Virus record (IMG/VR): IMGVR_UViG_3300017971_000207
Coordinates: 62,001 to 126,000 of that record
Strand: one strand, 5' to 3'
DNA from: a virus
Length of the DNA stretch: 64,000 nt
Within the stretch, counting starts at the first letter, position 1; the number at the start of each line of letters is the position of its first letter. Position numbers and translations under genes: made by a program. Shown here one piece after another: positions 7,866 to 16,138 of the stretch. A model generated the notes under the pieces. It did not search any database, had not been told where the DNA came from, and was given only the letters and a program-made list of their open reading frames with translations.

Positions 7866-8913
7866 GGAACAGGTCGGCTAATTCGTCAGCATCGTGGTCG
7901 TCCGGGTCGTTGCCGTCCTCGGGGCTTAAAACACGCACCTTTTTGCGTCCCTTCAGGGCATGCTCCCAACGCGTAGCTGCTAGCCTACCAGGCTCGTCAC
8001 CGTCCGGAAAGATCGTGACCTCACTGAACATAGTTACAACCTTCTCGACCTGGACCTGGTTCAGGGCGGAGCCCATGACGGCTACGGCGTTTGGGTAGCC
8101 CATCTGCCGCAGGTACATGGCATCGAAGTGCCCTTCCAGCAGGATACCGGGGAGACCTCGCTCGACCAGGTGCTCCCCAAACAGGAAGTACGCCTTGTTA
8201 AACCCCTTAGAGTGGAGGAACTTAGGCTTCTGCTCCGGCTGCCAGCAACCGTCAACCTCGCGATCTAGACAGCGGCCAGTGATGCCCACCAGCTTGCCGT
8301 TCCAGTCCCGTATCGGCAGCGCTACGCGCTTTTGGTAGGAGAGCCACCCAACCCCCCACAAGGCCAACGTCGTGGCGTTAAGGTGCCTTCTCGGCCCCGT
8401 AAGATAGTCCCTAGCCCTATCCGGGAGCGGGTCTAGCTGCCGCGCGCGCTTCTCCGGCAAGATAGGATAGCTGAGACTATCTAGGCTAAGCGCAGCGCGA
8501 CCGCCCGAGACAGAGGCCGAGCCCCAGGTGGTCGTTGGGATCTTCTTGAGGCGCGCCGTCACCTTCGGCAGCTCTCGGCCCTCAATGAGCGCAATGCGCC
8601 GCTCTATCTCGTACAGCGAAGGGGACTCCTGCATAACCAGCTTGGCAGCTTGCTCATACCAGCGCCCGTAGCCACGCCGACGACCTAGACCCCACACAAG
8701 CGGTGCAAGGTCCCCGTTGATGCCGCAGCTAAAGCACTGAAAGTGAGAGACACTGTCCGGCGCTATCGAGATGCCGAAGCTGGGTGTGCGGTCCGACCCC
8801 TTGCGGTGACGCTGCGCCGCGAAGGGACAGGAGGCGTTGATCCAGGTCCCCCGCCGCTTGAGATTATAGCAGCCTATCAGCCCGAGAAGCCTCTCCACCT
8901 GGGCCTCGTCCAT
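7840..8913 (-). CDS. DnaG-type primase (zinc finger plus TOPRIM)
   Basis: It synthesises RNA primers for the replication fork. Domains in the 357-residue product: a CHC2-type zinc module at the N-terminus (CPFAAQRHRKG, TPSFGI, FQCFSCGINGD), a middle region, then a TOPRIM core with the catalytic Glu in GILLEGHFDAMYL and the metal-binding IFPDGDEPG. The C-terminus is acidic (DPDDHDADELADLF). The ATG at 8913 is chosen because AAGGAGGGG lies 8-9 nt upstream; a longer frame starting at 9009 overlaps the previous gene and has no ribosome site. It sits directly downstream of DnaB and a small protein, as expected for a primosome operon. Confidence 0.92.
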   Translation of the reverse strand: MDEAQVERLLGLIGCYNLKRRGTWINASCPFAAQRHRKGSDRTPSFGISIAPDSVSHFQCFSCGINGDLAPLVWGLGRRRGYGRWYEQAAKLVMQESPSLYEIERRIALIEGRELPKVTARLKKIPTTTWGSASVSGGRAALSLDSLSYPILPEKRARQLDPLPDRARDYLTGPRRHLNATTLALWGVGWLSYQKRVALPIRDWNGKLVGITGRCLDREVDGCWQPEQKPKFLHSKGFNKAYFLFGEHLVERGLPGILLEGHFDAMYLRQMGYPNAVAVMGSALNQVQVEKVVTMFSEVTIFPDGDEPGRLAATRWEHALKGRKKVRVLSPEDGNDPDDHDADELADLFLDNPMSML

Positions 8914-8917
8914 ATCC

Positions 8918-9247
8918 CTACCCCTCCTTGGGCTCCCCACCCGCCCGGTCCTTTGACGTCTCGCGGTCAGCATCACCGGCAGGGAATGCTGCCACGTAGC
9001 GGCGATCAAAGTCGATGGACGCTCGAAGGGGGCGCCGTGCGTGGTCCCGCTCCCGCTTCCTACCCTTCTGCGTCAGCTTGATGTTGTCCGCCGGGCCCTC
9101 GTCCGAGCCGCGCGCCAGATAGCCGTACCGGGTTAGCTGCGCCCTGGCTATCTGGAAAGCATCCTTGAAGGATGTTGCCCCGCGCTCGCGCATTATCGCT
9201 AGGGTCATATGCTTTACCAGGCGCGGGATATCCGCAGGACCAGCCAT
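8918..9247 (-). CDS. Unknown protein between DnaB and primase (109 aa)
   Basis: Not recognised. The N-terminal 50 residues are predicted helical (FKDAFQIARAQLTRYGYLARGS), the C-terminus is Arg/Lys- and Asp-rich and probably disordered. Its ATG overlaps the DnaB stop (TAATG) and it ends 5 nt before the primase start, so the three genes are translationally coupled. A replisome accessory role is inferred from position only. Confidence 0.7.
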   Translation of the reverse strand: MAGPADIPRLVKHMTLAIMRERGATSFKDAFQIARAQLTRYGYLARGSDEGPADNIKLTQKGRKRERDHARRPLRASIDFDRRYVAAFPAGDADRETSKDRAGGEPKEG

Positions 9248-11856
9248 TAGAACGGTACCCCCTCGTCAGGCGCGTCCCCTGAATCCCCACCGTGCGTCGC
9301 CGAGAAGGGGTCCTCGTCGTCATCCCCCCCACCAGGCTGCACCGGACCACCAACACGTGGGAGCTCAGAGAAGTTGCACCGGTCTATGTCCCAATTGACC
9401 TCAAACGCCTCGCCCTCCCCCTCACGCATCTTGAGGGCCTTCATCAGCATCCGGCGATCCTTCTTCATGTCGTCCGTCTGGATAAGGGCATAGGCTAGAT
9501 CAGCGTTCCACGATGACACGTCGGTCAGCGCTATGCGGTCCGCTCTAAAGGTGCTGGCCGTATTGCTTTTCACCTCGCGGTTGAACTGCATGGTTACCAG
9601 GTTCGGGACACTGGTCCGCTTGCAAATCCTCTTGAGCTCATCAAAAGCGTTGGCGGCTCGCTCCGTCCGGTTCTTGCCCTCCGTCTTTAGCAGGTAAGCC
9701 CCATCCATCACCGCCAGGTCAGGCTCATACTCACGGATGGCGTCCTCGTAGGTGTCGACACGGAAGTCAAAGTCACCCCCAATGACCTTCAAACGCTCCG
9801 AGCGCTCCACCTCCTGGACGTACGCAGCAATCCCCGCCCGAACGCGCTTCTCAGTGAAGGCATCCAGGCGCCCAAGACGCAGCTCCCGGTAGCTAACCTT
9901 GAAGTGAAGCGCAGCAAAGCGCATCGCTATCCGCAGCTTGGATATCTCCGTCGAGCCGAACAGCACCTTGTGCCCGTTCTCCCAAGCGTGGTGAGCTATC
10001 AGCGCTGTGCACCAGGTATTGTGCACGATCACGTCGTTGGCAACAAAGCAGCTCGTGGGCTCAACCGTGAAGTCGTATATCTTCTGCTCCCCAACGTCCT
10101 CAACGGCCTCCACCGTGTCCCAAAACACCTCGCTGTCCCAGAGCCAGCTGTACTCCTCGGTGCAGCCAAACTCGTCGCAGTAGACCCGCAAGGCATCGAG
10201 CGATACTGAGTAGAGGTCTCCATGCTTCTTGAACAGCTGCCGAGGCGAGAAAGTGCCTCGACCGAGCCGCTCGCAGATACGCTGCAGCTTGTCACCGTTA
10301 GGGTTGTGGTAGCCCCGCGCCCCAGCCTCACCCTTGATGCGCAACATCAGCTCCTCAGACACTCGGGGGAAGCCTACATTCGCGTTGCGGGGCCGCTTTA
10401 GAGACTCCTCCAGCCGCCTACCCTTCTCCCCCCACAGCTGGACATGCTTCGCGAAAGCTGGCAGGCACTGCGAGTAAACACGGAGCCGCCAGGCATCAAA
10501 CTTCTTGCCGTCGCAGGTAGCCTGCTTGTACCTAACGCTCGACTGCACACCAAAACGCAGCAACAGATGCTGAATCCCTCGGACGAGCTTCTCAGAGGCT
10601 AGGGTGATGCCTGGAGCCCCACTGTCCACGTACCCATCGCACATCCAGAAGACTGCGAGGAAGCGCGCCAACTGCTCCTGCGGGAGGCGGTAGACCTCCT
10701 CGGGAATAACCTTCTCTTTGCTCAACAAACCAGACACCCGAAGACGCCGCAACAATCTGTCCACCGGATTGCTCTGCGCCCCCGCGGCACGTGTAAAGCG
10801 CCAATCCCGCCCACGCGCGCTGGGCTCCAAAGTAATCCCGAAAGCCTCGGCAGCTGTCCGCCCCAACGCAACGATCGAGGGGTCATCCTTCGTAAAAGTC
10901 GGACTACCGTGAGCCGCTAAAGAACCATCAGCCAGCATAATCGCTAAGACGTCAACCTCATGCGTCTGCATACCGACAGGTTCCAAAGGCTCCGGTATCC
11001 AAGAGGGCAAACCTACTGTGCTCCCTGCTACCAATTCGTCCGCACGTTGCCACCCATCAGGCGTCAAAAAGGGGTGCTCGGGCGTGACTGTAATGCTGCG
11101 ACCTGTCCCCAGCTCAAAGCGCAAACACCGCTTGGTCCCTGTATCGTGCTTTGCCGTAATGCGCTGCACATGGACCCCGTCCTCCTTGCTCCAGCTTAGA
11201 ACGTTGACTAGATCCCCTCGCTTGTAAACGTCCTCAACGGTGTGGGGTGCACCAGTAGCCGGGTCGTGTGTAAGTGTTTGATAATACACGCATTTTCCTG
11301 TGCCGGTCTTCGCAGCAAAAAGGATAAGGTCCTCGGGCCAAAAACCGTAGGTCTCCTCATTGATCGTAGGCCAAGGCGTTAGGATGCCACGCTCCCCCGC
11401 TTTCATCCGATCGTAGTGCTCCATCACCTTCGGCCAAAGCTTGGGGATGCTCTCCGCCCGAGAGTGGGAAACCTGGTGCTCTCGGCGGATACCCCGCAGA
11501 AGGCTCTCCAGCGCGTCTAGAGCTTCGTAGGGCCGTGCGTCGTCAAGATGCTTTGCCGTCTCCAACAGGCTGTTGCGTAGGTCTATCTGCATCTTGCGCG
11601 CCCAGACCTCCTTAACGAAGAACTCCGCGGGCTCATCCACATCCGGCAGCGCTAAGCTCAGCTTAGCCTCTACCACCTGACGCGACGGCGGCGAACCATA
11701 GAGCTTCGCATGATCGTTGATAAGCTTGTAGGCCCCTGGGGCGTGCTCACCCATCAGCAGGTCAGGGCGCATAGCCGCCTCTCTAGCAACCTTGAGCCCC
11801 GCCCCGTCGCCCGCGAGAATCGCAGAGATAAGAGCTAAATCGAGATCGAGAGCCAC
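9247..11856 (-). CDS. DnaB-type replicative helicase interrupted by an intein
   Basis: Hexameric fork helicase of the DnaB/RecA-fold class. The extein is about 444 residues: an N-terminal helical domain (1-130), then Walker A AKTGTGK / T split by the intein at 188/189, VLFGSTEIS matching the DnaB SLEMS motif, Walker B PDLAVMDGAYLL, and VTMQFNREVK matching the sensor SQLNR. The tail is acidic and ends DEGVPF, like the SSB tip. It is flanked by a DnaC-like loader 3 nt upstream and the primase group downstream. Activity requires intein removal because the P-loop Lys-Thr pair is separated. Confidence 0.92.
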   Translation of the reverse strand: MALDLDLALISAILAGDGAGLKVAREAAMRPDLLMGEHAPGAYKLINDHAKLYGSPPSRQVVEAKLSLALPDVDEPAEFFVKEVWARKMQIDLRNSLLETAKHLDDARPYEALDALESLLRGIRREHQVSHSRAESIPKLWPKVMEHYDRMKAGERGILTPWPTINEETYGFWPEDLILFAAKTGTGKCVYYQTLTHDPATGAPHTVEDVYKRGDLVNVLSWSKEDGVHVQRITAKHDTGTKRCLRFELGTGRSITVTPEHPFLTPDGWQRADELVAGSTVGLPSWIPEPLEPVGMQTHEVDVLAIMLADGSLAAHGSPTFTKDDPSIVALGRTAAEAFGITLEPSARGRDWRFTRAAGAQSNPVDRLLRRLRVSGLLSKEKVIPEEVYRLPQEQLARFLAVFWMCDGYVDSGAPGITLASEKLVRGIQHLLLRFGVQSSVRYKQATCDGKKFDAWRLRVYSQCLPAFAKHVQLWGEKGRRLEESLKRPRNANVGFPRVSEELMLRIKGEAGARGYHNPNGDKLQRICERLGRGTFSPRQLFKKHGDLYSVSLDALRVYCDEFGCTEEYSWLWDSEVFWDTVEAVEDVGEQKIYDFTVEPTSCFVANDVIVHNTWCTALIAHHAWENGHKVLFGSTEISKLRIAMRFAALHFKVSYRELRLGRLDAFTEKRVRAGIAAYVQEVERSERLKVIGGDFDFRVDTYEDAIREYEPDLAVMDGAYLLKTEGKNRTERAANAFDELKRICKRTSVPNLVTMQFNREVKSNTASTFRADRIALTDVSSWNADLAYALIQTDDMKKDRRMLMKALKMREGEGEAFEVNWDIDRCNFSELPRVGGPVQPGGGDDDEDPFSATHGGDSGDAPDEGVPF
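10018..11292 (-). other. Intein in the DnaB P-loop (425 aa, LAGLIDADG type)
   Basis: Residues 189-613. Starts CVYYQTLTHDPATG, block B TPEHPFLTPDG, ends VIVHN, +1 Thr. DOD motifs VLAIMLADGSL and FLAVFWMCDGYVDSG are recognisable. Flanks rejoin as KTGTGK-TWCTAL, a continuous P-loop. Confidence 0.93.
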
Positions 11857-11858
11857 AG

Positions 11859-12470
11859 CTACCTCCTCGCTCCCATGACCAGGTCCTTTAGCGCCCGGTC
11901 GCCGGTGTTACATTGGTTGGGCCCCTCCACAAGCAGCGGGACCATGCGGCCCTTGACAGCCTCCGCGAACGTCCCGAAGTCGGCGTCGATGTCCGCAAAG
12001 GGGATGCGCGTGGTAATGATGGTAGGACGCTTCCAGCCGCCCCGCTGCAACACTAAGCGCTCCAGGTCTCGGGCACCAAGCAAACGGTCCGAAGCGTCGG
12101 CGGGGTCAAGGTCGTCAAGCACCAGCAACGGGACCGCTCGCGCCCGGTCCATCATGGTCTGCTCCTCGTCGAACATCAGGCGCTTCCGAATGCTCTCGCG
12201 GAGGTCCGAGACGGATATCCAGAATACGGGCATCCGGTGGGCCCGCACCTCCTTGGCGATTAACGCGGCAATAGCACTCTTGCCCACCCCAGGAGGACCC
12301 ATTAGCAGCAGCCCCGCACAGGCCGATACCATCTGCGGAGCGCGGCTAAGGTAGCGGGCAACCACCTGCTGCACACTCTCGGGGACCTTTTCCAGCGTAA
12401 CCTCCCACAGCTCTGGTGGAAGCTGCATACGCTCCATGTCCTCGTGATCTATCTCTCGCTTGTCCATCAT
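11859..12470 (-). CDS. DnaC-like AAA+ helicase loader
   Basis: Probable loader that delivers DnaB to the origin. The 203-residue product has Walker A MGPPGVGKS (about 58-66), Walker B PLLVLDDLD (about 114-122), sensor TIITTRIPF, and a C-terminal Arg-containing segment typical of DnaC/IstB ATPases. The start ATGATG overlaps the stop of the initiator gene (12467), and it ends 3 nt before DnaB, giving the order initiator, loader, helicase as in lambdoid and many other phages. Confidence 0.88.
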   Translation of the reverse strand: MMDKREIDHEDMERMQLPPELWEVTLEKVPESVQQVVARYLSRAPQMVSACAGLLLMGPPGVGKSAIAALIAKEVRAHRMPVFWISVSDLRESIRKRLMFDEEQTMMDRARAVPLLVLDDLDPADASDRLLGARDLERLVLQRGGWKRPTIITTRIPFADIDADFGTFAEAVKGRMVPLLVEGPNQCNTGDRALKDLVMGARR

Positions 12471-14014
12471 CTCTTCCCTGTTGCCTCCATGTACCGACGC
12501 TTCAGCTCGGGCGGCGCCGGTGTGGTGGGGTTATCCCTGAACCATTGCTCGTATTCCTCTCGAACCCCTGCTGTATCCTGGTGCTGCTGTGCCCGCGGAG
12601 CGAGCATGTCGATTAGCTTGACCACCAGCCGCAACGATGGCGTCTCCTTGGGGTCGAGCGCCTTACGCTTGAGCACCTCCCGCTGCACCTCCTCCCAGCT
12701 CTCCAACACGTAGCGGAACGTTTGCTCCACCACCGCCAGCGTGTGCCCCTCTAGCAGCTCCCGGCACTGCCCATTCTCCCGCTTACCCCACCGCTTGAAC
12801 TGGATCTTCGGCCACCGCTCCTGCAGCCCCTCAGTCCACACAGCCTTGAGGCGGTCTATCTGCTGACGCTCGCCCAGCGTAACCTTCTTGCCATTCAGGT
12901 TCGCCTGCTTCTGCTGTTTGGCCCGAGAACGCTCTATCTGTTGATCACGCCGCCGCTGAGCTTTCTCCTCCTCCTGCGCGACCGTTGCCCTCATACCGGC
13001 CAGGTCCGCGGACCGCAACGCAGTCCCAGGCGGAATATTCCGCCTACGCTCGGCAAGTGTGAGGTAGGTCGCGACGCTCTTAGGCGTGCGGCCGCGAGTG
13101 CCCGAGAGACCAGAAGGCTCCAGCGCGGTAGGTGCAGGTGTAAGGGGGCGCGCGGAAGTGGAAGGAGGGGGCTCCGAGGGGGAAGAGCGGTGAGGGGGGT
13201 TGGGGGGAGAAGAAGGGGCTAAGGCTTCTGACCTCTCGGACACCTGCTGGTCCCCCCCTTCCCCCTGGGGGGTTAGGGGGGATTTCTGAAATTCTATATC
13301 ATTCTCTACTTCTAACCCTTCTCTATTCACTTGTTCCCTTTTGGGAACACCCCCTGTTCCCTTTTGGGAACACCCCCTGTTCCCTTTTGGGAACACCTGA
13401 ACACTTGTCGAGGTGTCCCCTTTTGGTGACACCCCCCTTGCTTGGCGAGTGATGGCCTCGGACGGGACGAAGCGCCTGATAGCCGCTGCGCTCTCTGCCC
13501 CAGTAAGCCGCTGGAGTGACACCTTGATACGCTGCGCCTCGGACACTGCATCTCCTGCGGTCGTATCCTGCTCATCCCACGTGACCTCTCCATACAGGCG
13601 GCAAGCCTCCTCATCAAGCATGGCACAGACACGTTGAAGCCACGCGTCAGCAAAGAAGACCTCGTGCTCACACCCCTTGCTGTCTTGAACACGCTCGCCG
13701 AGCTGATAGACAGGAACCTGCCCCTCCTCCACCTCTATCAGGTTGATCCACCCCAGCGCCTTCATCCGCTGGATGTATCCGTTCAGCTTCGGACGTCCTA
13801 GCCCCAGCTTGTCTCCCAGCTTCGTTTGCGAGATGCGGGCTACCACCAGCCCTCCCCGGACCATGTCGCGCACTTCTCTATGGCCCGACTTGGTGCTGCG
13901 CCAGGTGAAGCGGCGCAGCATCTCGTAGGCAGTGAAGAGCATGGGGCCGAACACGGGGAGCACCCCCGAGTCGTAGAAGCTGAAGGGCTTCTTGATAAAC
14001 TGATCATCAACCAC
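12467..14014 (-). CDS. Winged-helix replication initiator containing an origin-like array
   Basis: Likely origin-binding initiator. The N-terminal 120 residues form a winged HTH: ISQTKLGDKLGLGRPKLNGYIQRMKALGWINLI and following residues, ending in VPVYQLGE. The middle (about 195-330) is low-complexity, Pro/Ser-rich, and coincides with iterons at 13333-13433. The C-terminal 200 residues are helical and charged, plausibly the loader- or helicase-binding part. The start is GTG with AAAGGA 9 nt upstream. It heads the replication operon, downstream of a structured 210-nt leader. The arrangement (DNA-binding N-terminus, origin repeats in the middle of the gene, loader gene next) mirrors lambda O/P. 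Family-level similarity is to RepA/O-type initiators; the exact family is uncertain. Confidence 0.75.
   Translation of the reverse strand: MVDDQFIKKPFSFYDSGVLPVFGPMLFTAYEMLRRFTWRSTKSGHREVRDMVRGGLVVARISQTKLGDKLGLGRPKLNGYIQRMKALGWINLIEVEEGQVPVYQLGERVQDSKGCEHEVFFADAWLQRVCAMLDEEACRLYGEVTWDEQDTTAGDAVSEAQRIKVSLQRLTGAESAAAIRRFVPSEAITRQARGVSPKGDTSTSVQVFPKGNRGCSQKGTGGVPKREQVNREGLEVENDIEFQKSPLTPQGEGGDQQVSERSEALAPSSPPNPPHRSSPSEPPPSTSARPLTPAPTALEPSGLSGTRGRTPKSVATYLTLAERRRNIPPGTALRSADLAGMRATVAQEEEKAQRRRDQQIERSRAKQQKQANLNGKKVTLGERQQIDRLKAVWTEGLQERWPKIQFKRWGKRENGQCRELLEGHTLAVVEQTFRYVLESWEEVQREVLKRKALDPKETPSLRLVVKLIDMLAPRAQQHQDTAGVREEYEQWFRDNPTTPAPPELKRRYMEATGKR
13281..13332. other. AT-rich stretch beside the iterons (candidate unwinding element)
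   Basis: About 50 bp markedly richer in A+T than the surroundings, between G/C runs at 13250-13280 and the iterons at 13333. In the direction of the initiator gene it lies immediately after the iterons, the same order as iterons and DUE in lambda ori. Confidence 0.55.
13333..13433. repeat. Iteron array: three 23-bp repeats plus a diverged fourth
   Basis: Three identical palindromes GTTCCCTTTTGGGAAC at 13333, 13356 and 13379 with an exact 23-bp period (spacer ACCCCCT), then a related dyad GTCCCCTTTTGGTGAC at 13415 with longer GGT/ACC arms (13412-13433). The period is not a multiple of three, so each copy is read in a different frame of the initiator gene. That indicates selection at DNA level. 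Confidence 0.85.
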
Positions 14015-14052
14015 GTCGTTTGTCCTTTAGTTGCAAACGCACCTATACCTTC

Positions 14053-14159
14053 GAGGTCGCCCCTAGGCCGAAGGAGGATTTGAGAGTCGATTCAGGCCGG
14101 CGGTATCGGGGGTAGACTCGCCTTGCCTCTCTCAAACCCTTCTTCGACCTAGGGACCTC
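14053..14159 (-). promoter_or_regulatory. Long interrupted inverted repeat in the initiator leader
   Basis: Arms 14053-14086 and 14129-14159 match over 28 of 31 positions with a 3-nt bulge. Read as minus-strand RNA, two of the three mismatches become G-U pairs, giving a nearly continuous 31-bp stem with a 42-nt loop. It sits 40 nt upstream of the initiator GTG. It could be an RNase III site, an attenuator or part of the origin; the sequence does not decide. Confidence 0.6.
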
Positions 14160-14161
14160 CT

Positions 14162-14215
14162 TGGTGGGGTACAGGGAATCGAAACCTGTAGGATCATCAA
14201 GATACCTCCATCCCC
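14162..14215 (-). other. tRNA-like 54-nt fold ending in ACCA
   Basis: On the minus strand: GGGG (14215-14212), a small hairpin GGtATC-TTGAT-GATCC, a T-arm-like hairpin TACAGG-TTTCGATTC-CCTGTA (14190-14170), CCCC and ACCA (14165-14162). GGGG pairs with CCCC, closing a two-hairpin junction. There is no D-arm, and it is too short for a tRNA. It may be a tRNA relic or a tRNA-like leader element. Confidence 0.3.
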
Positions 14216-14223
14216 GTCGGCGG

Positions 14224-14670
14224 TCAAGAACAGGCCCGGCACCTCCTCCCTAGAGCAACCTTTACGGCGTCTAGCTCGCCCGCTAAGGCCCAGAGCTGCT
14301 CTCGGGCAGGGTCGGTAGCCTCCAGCTCCTGCGCGGCCCTGTAGACGTCATCTCGGGCGTCCGAGAGCAACGCGAAGAGCAGGTCTCGCTGGAAGGGGGT
14401 AATATCGGGCCCCTCCGGTGGAGGCTTTGGAGCGACGAGCTTGATGGTGTGGGCACCGTCAAAGAAGAGCTCGCTGGCGACCCGCAGGCAGCGCTCCAGC
14501 TCCTCGGGAGAAAGCTTCATAAAGCGTAGAGCTCGATCAGCCGCCTCTAGGCTGGACACCACCAGCTCGACACCCGGCACAGCTCCGTAAATCTCTAGCT
14601 CGTGCTCTCGCGGGAGCCCCACAGTGTTCGAGAACTGTTGGGCTGGTAGGTTATTGCCTGGGCTGCTCAT
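14224..14670 (-). CDS. Unknown protein (148 aa)
   Basis: No family recognised. The sequence is mostly helical, with a basic-acidic C-terminal helix pair (RDLLFALLSDARDDVYRAAQ) and a final Cys pair RRCRACS. Its ATG overlaps the stop of the next upstream gene (14667) and its stop precedes the 210-nt leader of the initiator gene. Confidence 0.6.
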   Translation of the reverse strand: MSSPGNNLPAQQFSNTVGLPREHELEIYGAVPGVELVVSSLEAADRALRFMKLSPEELERCLRVASELFFDGAHTIKLVAPKPPPEGPDITPFQRDLLFALLSDARDDVYRAAQELEATDPAREQLWALAGELDAVKVALGRRCRACS

Positions 14671-15338
14671 AGGTCCTCGAATGGTACGGAGGGGGTGGGA
14701 GGTGGAGCGGGCTTGGGGGCCGCCTTGAAGCAGCTAAGGTGGACGCCGTAGCATTCGACACCGGGGCGCAGCATGACCACCTCCTGCGGGAGGATGACAC
14801 CACGGCAGACAACACAGGCCCCTGTTTTCTTGGCGCGGCGACTTGCCCAATAGTGTCCATCGTAGTCCCCGCCTCTGGCGTGGTGCTGCCCCTCCACATA
14901 GCGACGGCGCTCGTTTAGGCAGCTTCGGTGGAGATAGATACTTTCAGTAGGAGAGGAGCAGACCGCTATCACCTCTCGGGCGTGATAAGGCTTCAGGCAG
15001 CTGTCACATGCACCACCGACCCCTCGGGCTTGAATGTGCCAGCTGGTTCCCCCAAACCCTAGAGTGACCGTCGGGGAGGTGCCAGGAGGGGGAGAGGCTC
15101 TTGGATGGTTAGGACGCACACGGGCCTCCCAGCCAGCCACGATGTCGTAGAGATCATCAATATCTTCCCCAAGCCCGGTAGGCGCCTGAGCGTTGGGCAG
15201 CCTGACGGTCATGCCGTGCTTGTCCATCAACTGCAGAGCGAGCACGGCGCAGGTCCGCGACTCCTCGGCGCTGTCGGTCACTAAGGAACGGTGAATAAGG
15301 TCATTCACCTTACCCAGGGCCTTCTGCTTATCGCTCAT
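14667..15338 (-). CDS. DUF2786-like protein with two Cys zinc sites (223 aa)
   Basis: The N-terminus (QKALGKVNDLIHRSLVTDSA, then ALQLMDKHGMTV) matches the DUF2786 pattern of a helical K-x-LL...A-x2-LM-x-KHG unit, known from phage and bacterial proteins without a defined activity. The second half carries treble-clef-like Cys/His clusters CDSCLKPYHAREV and CVVCRGVILPQE with later HLSC. Nucleic acid binding is plausible. It is in an operon with the zinc-ribbon and HTH proteins next to it. Confidence 0.65.
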   Translation of the reverse strand: MSDKQKALGKVNDLIHRSLVTDSAEESRTCAVLALQLMDKHGMTVRLPNAQAPTGLGEDIDDLYDIVAGWEARVRPNHPRASPPPGTSPTVTLGFGGTSWHIQARGVGGACDSCLKPYHAREVIAVCSSPTESIYLHRSCLNERRRYVEGQHHARGGDYDGHYWASRRAKKTGACVVCRGVILPQEVVMLRPGVECYGVHLSCFKAAPKPAPPPTPSVPFEDL

Positions 15339-15344
15339 GGACTG

Positions 15345-15626
15345 CTAGTGAGAGTGGCTATGGATCCAGCCACGCCCCTCACATTCTGGGCACTGCTGAA
15401 CCGATGTTAAAGCCCACCGCCCGTCTAGAACCTGGAGAGCCCCCCGTCGACGCAGGCGCTGCAGCGTCCGCGACAGCTCGCGATTGTCCATCCCTAGCTC
15501 TTGGCGCAGCTCCTTACTCCCTTTGGGGCGCAGCCGTAGCGCCCCCTGAATGCTCTGCTCTACCCTCTCTGGGCTAACTACCGCGTGCTCTGTGCCTTGC
15601 TCCTCGCTCGTCTGCTTCTTGCTCAT
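15345..15626 (-). CDS. Small winged-helix protein with a CxxC tail (93 aa)
   Basis: The central residues (GSKELRQELGMDNRELSRTL, then LRRRGALQ) form a winged HTH of the LexA/MarR general type, followed by a zinc-type CPECEGRGWIHSHSH tail. Probably a DNA-binding regulator. The ATG at 15626 is chosen because GGAGG lies 8 nt upstream; the longer frame from 15659 runs through the palindrome at 15642-15657. Confidence 0.6.
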   Translation of the reverse strand: MSKKQTSEEQGTEHAVVSPERVEQSIQGALRLRPKGSKELRQELGMDNRELSRTLQRLRRRGALQVLDGRWALTSVQQCPECEGRGWIHSHSH

Positions 15627-15641
15627 TGCTGCCTCCAATAG

Positions 15642-15657
15642 GCGACCATGTGGTCGC
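15642..15657. repeat. GCGACC(N4)GGTCGC palindrome after a stop codon
   Basis: GCGACCATGTGGTCGC begins 2 nt after the TAG stop of the gene at 15660-16136. Member of the 3'-end palindrome family. Confidence 0.7.
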
Positions 15658-15659
15658 AC

Positions 15660-16136
15660 CTAGAAGAGACCGTCCACCTCATCCCCCACCGGGGTTTCTT
15701 CGGCCTCTGTGATCTTTGCAGGTGTACCCCTCACCCGCATCATAACGGCTGGGGATAGCTGAACGTAATAAACCGGGAGTTCTGCAGGAGCGCCCGTGTG
15801 AGATTCGAAGAGATGGCGGACTGCCCCTCTGAAGCAGCGGCCGCAGTAGGGACCACCGAGCCGTCCTTGGGGGTCGGCACCTACGCCACCGCTCAACCCT
15901 ACCCATAGTAAGCGCTTAGGGTCGAGGGTCCGGCAGGTCTTACAGCGGACGGAGACAACTGGGGCGTTCGTGCGCATAACGCCCCGCATGTCCTGGTAGA
16001 TCGCTGCCACCAGCTCAGGATGAGCCCGCCACTGCTTAAGGTTCACCTTCCCGACCAGCGACCCCAGCCGAACATCGAGCCTCTTCCCACAGTCGTCGCA
16101 TACCCCTTTCGGGCCTGTGTAAAGCGTCTGTGGCAT
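15660..16136 (-). CDS. Cys-rich putative zinc protein (158 aa)
   Basis: Not assigned to a family. It has CDDCGK near the N-terminus, CKTC in the middle and CGRC later, consistent with two zinc ribbons. It starts 2 nt before the stop of the VWA gene, so it probably belongs to the same transcript as the AAA+/VWA pair. Confidence 0.6.
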   Translation of the reverse strand: MPQTLYTGPKGVCDDCGKRLDVRLGSLVGKVNLKQWRAHPELVAAIYQDMRGVMRTNAPVVSVRCKTCRTLDPKRLLWVGLSGGVGADPQGRLGGPYCGRCFRGAVRHLFESHTGAPAELPVYYVQLSPAVMMRVRGTPAKITEAEETPVGDEVDGLF

Positions 16137-16138
16137 TA

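Noticed and set aside
8918-9009. Longer primase start at 9009
   Set aside because: No ribosome site; the ATG at 8913 has AAGGAGG and the extra residues are the shadow of the preceding gene.
13333-13394. Regular 23-bp repeats that might suggest a CRISPR array
   Set aside because: The spacers are identical and only 7 bp long, so these are iterons, not a CRISPR.
14162-14215. A complete tRNA gene
   Set aside because: It is only 54 nt, has no D-arm and no clear anticodon stem; kept only as a tRNA-like fold.
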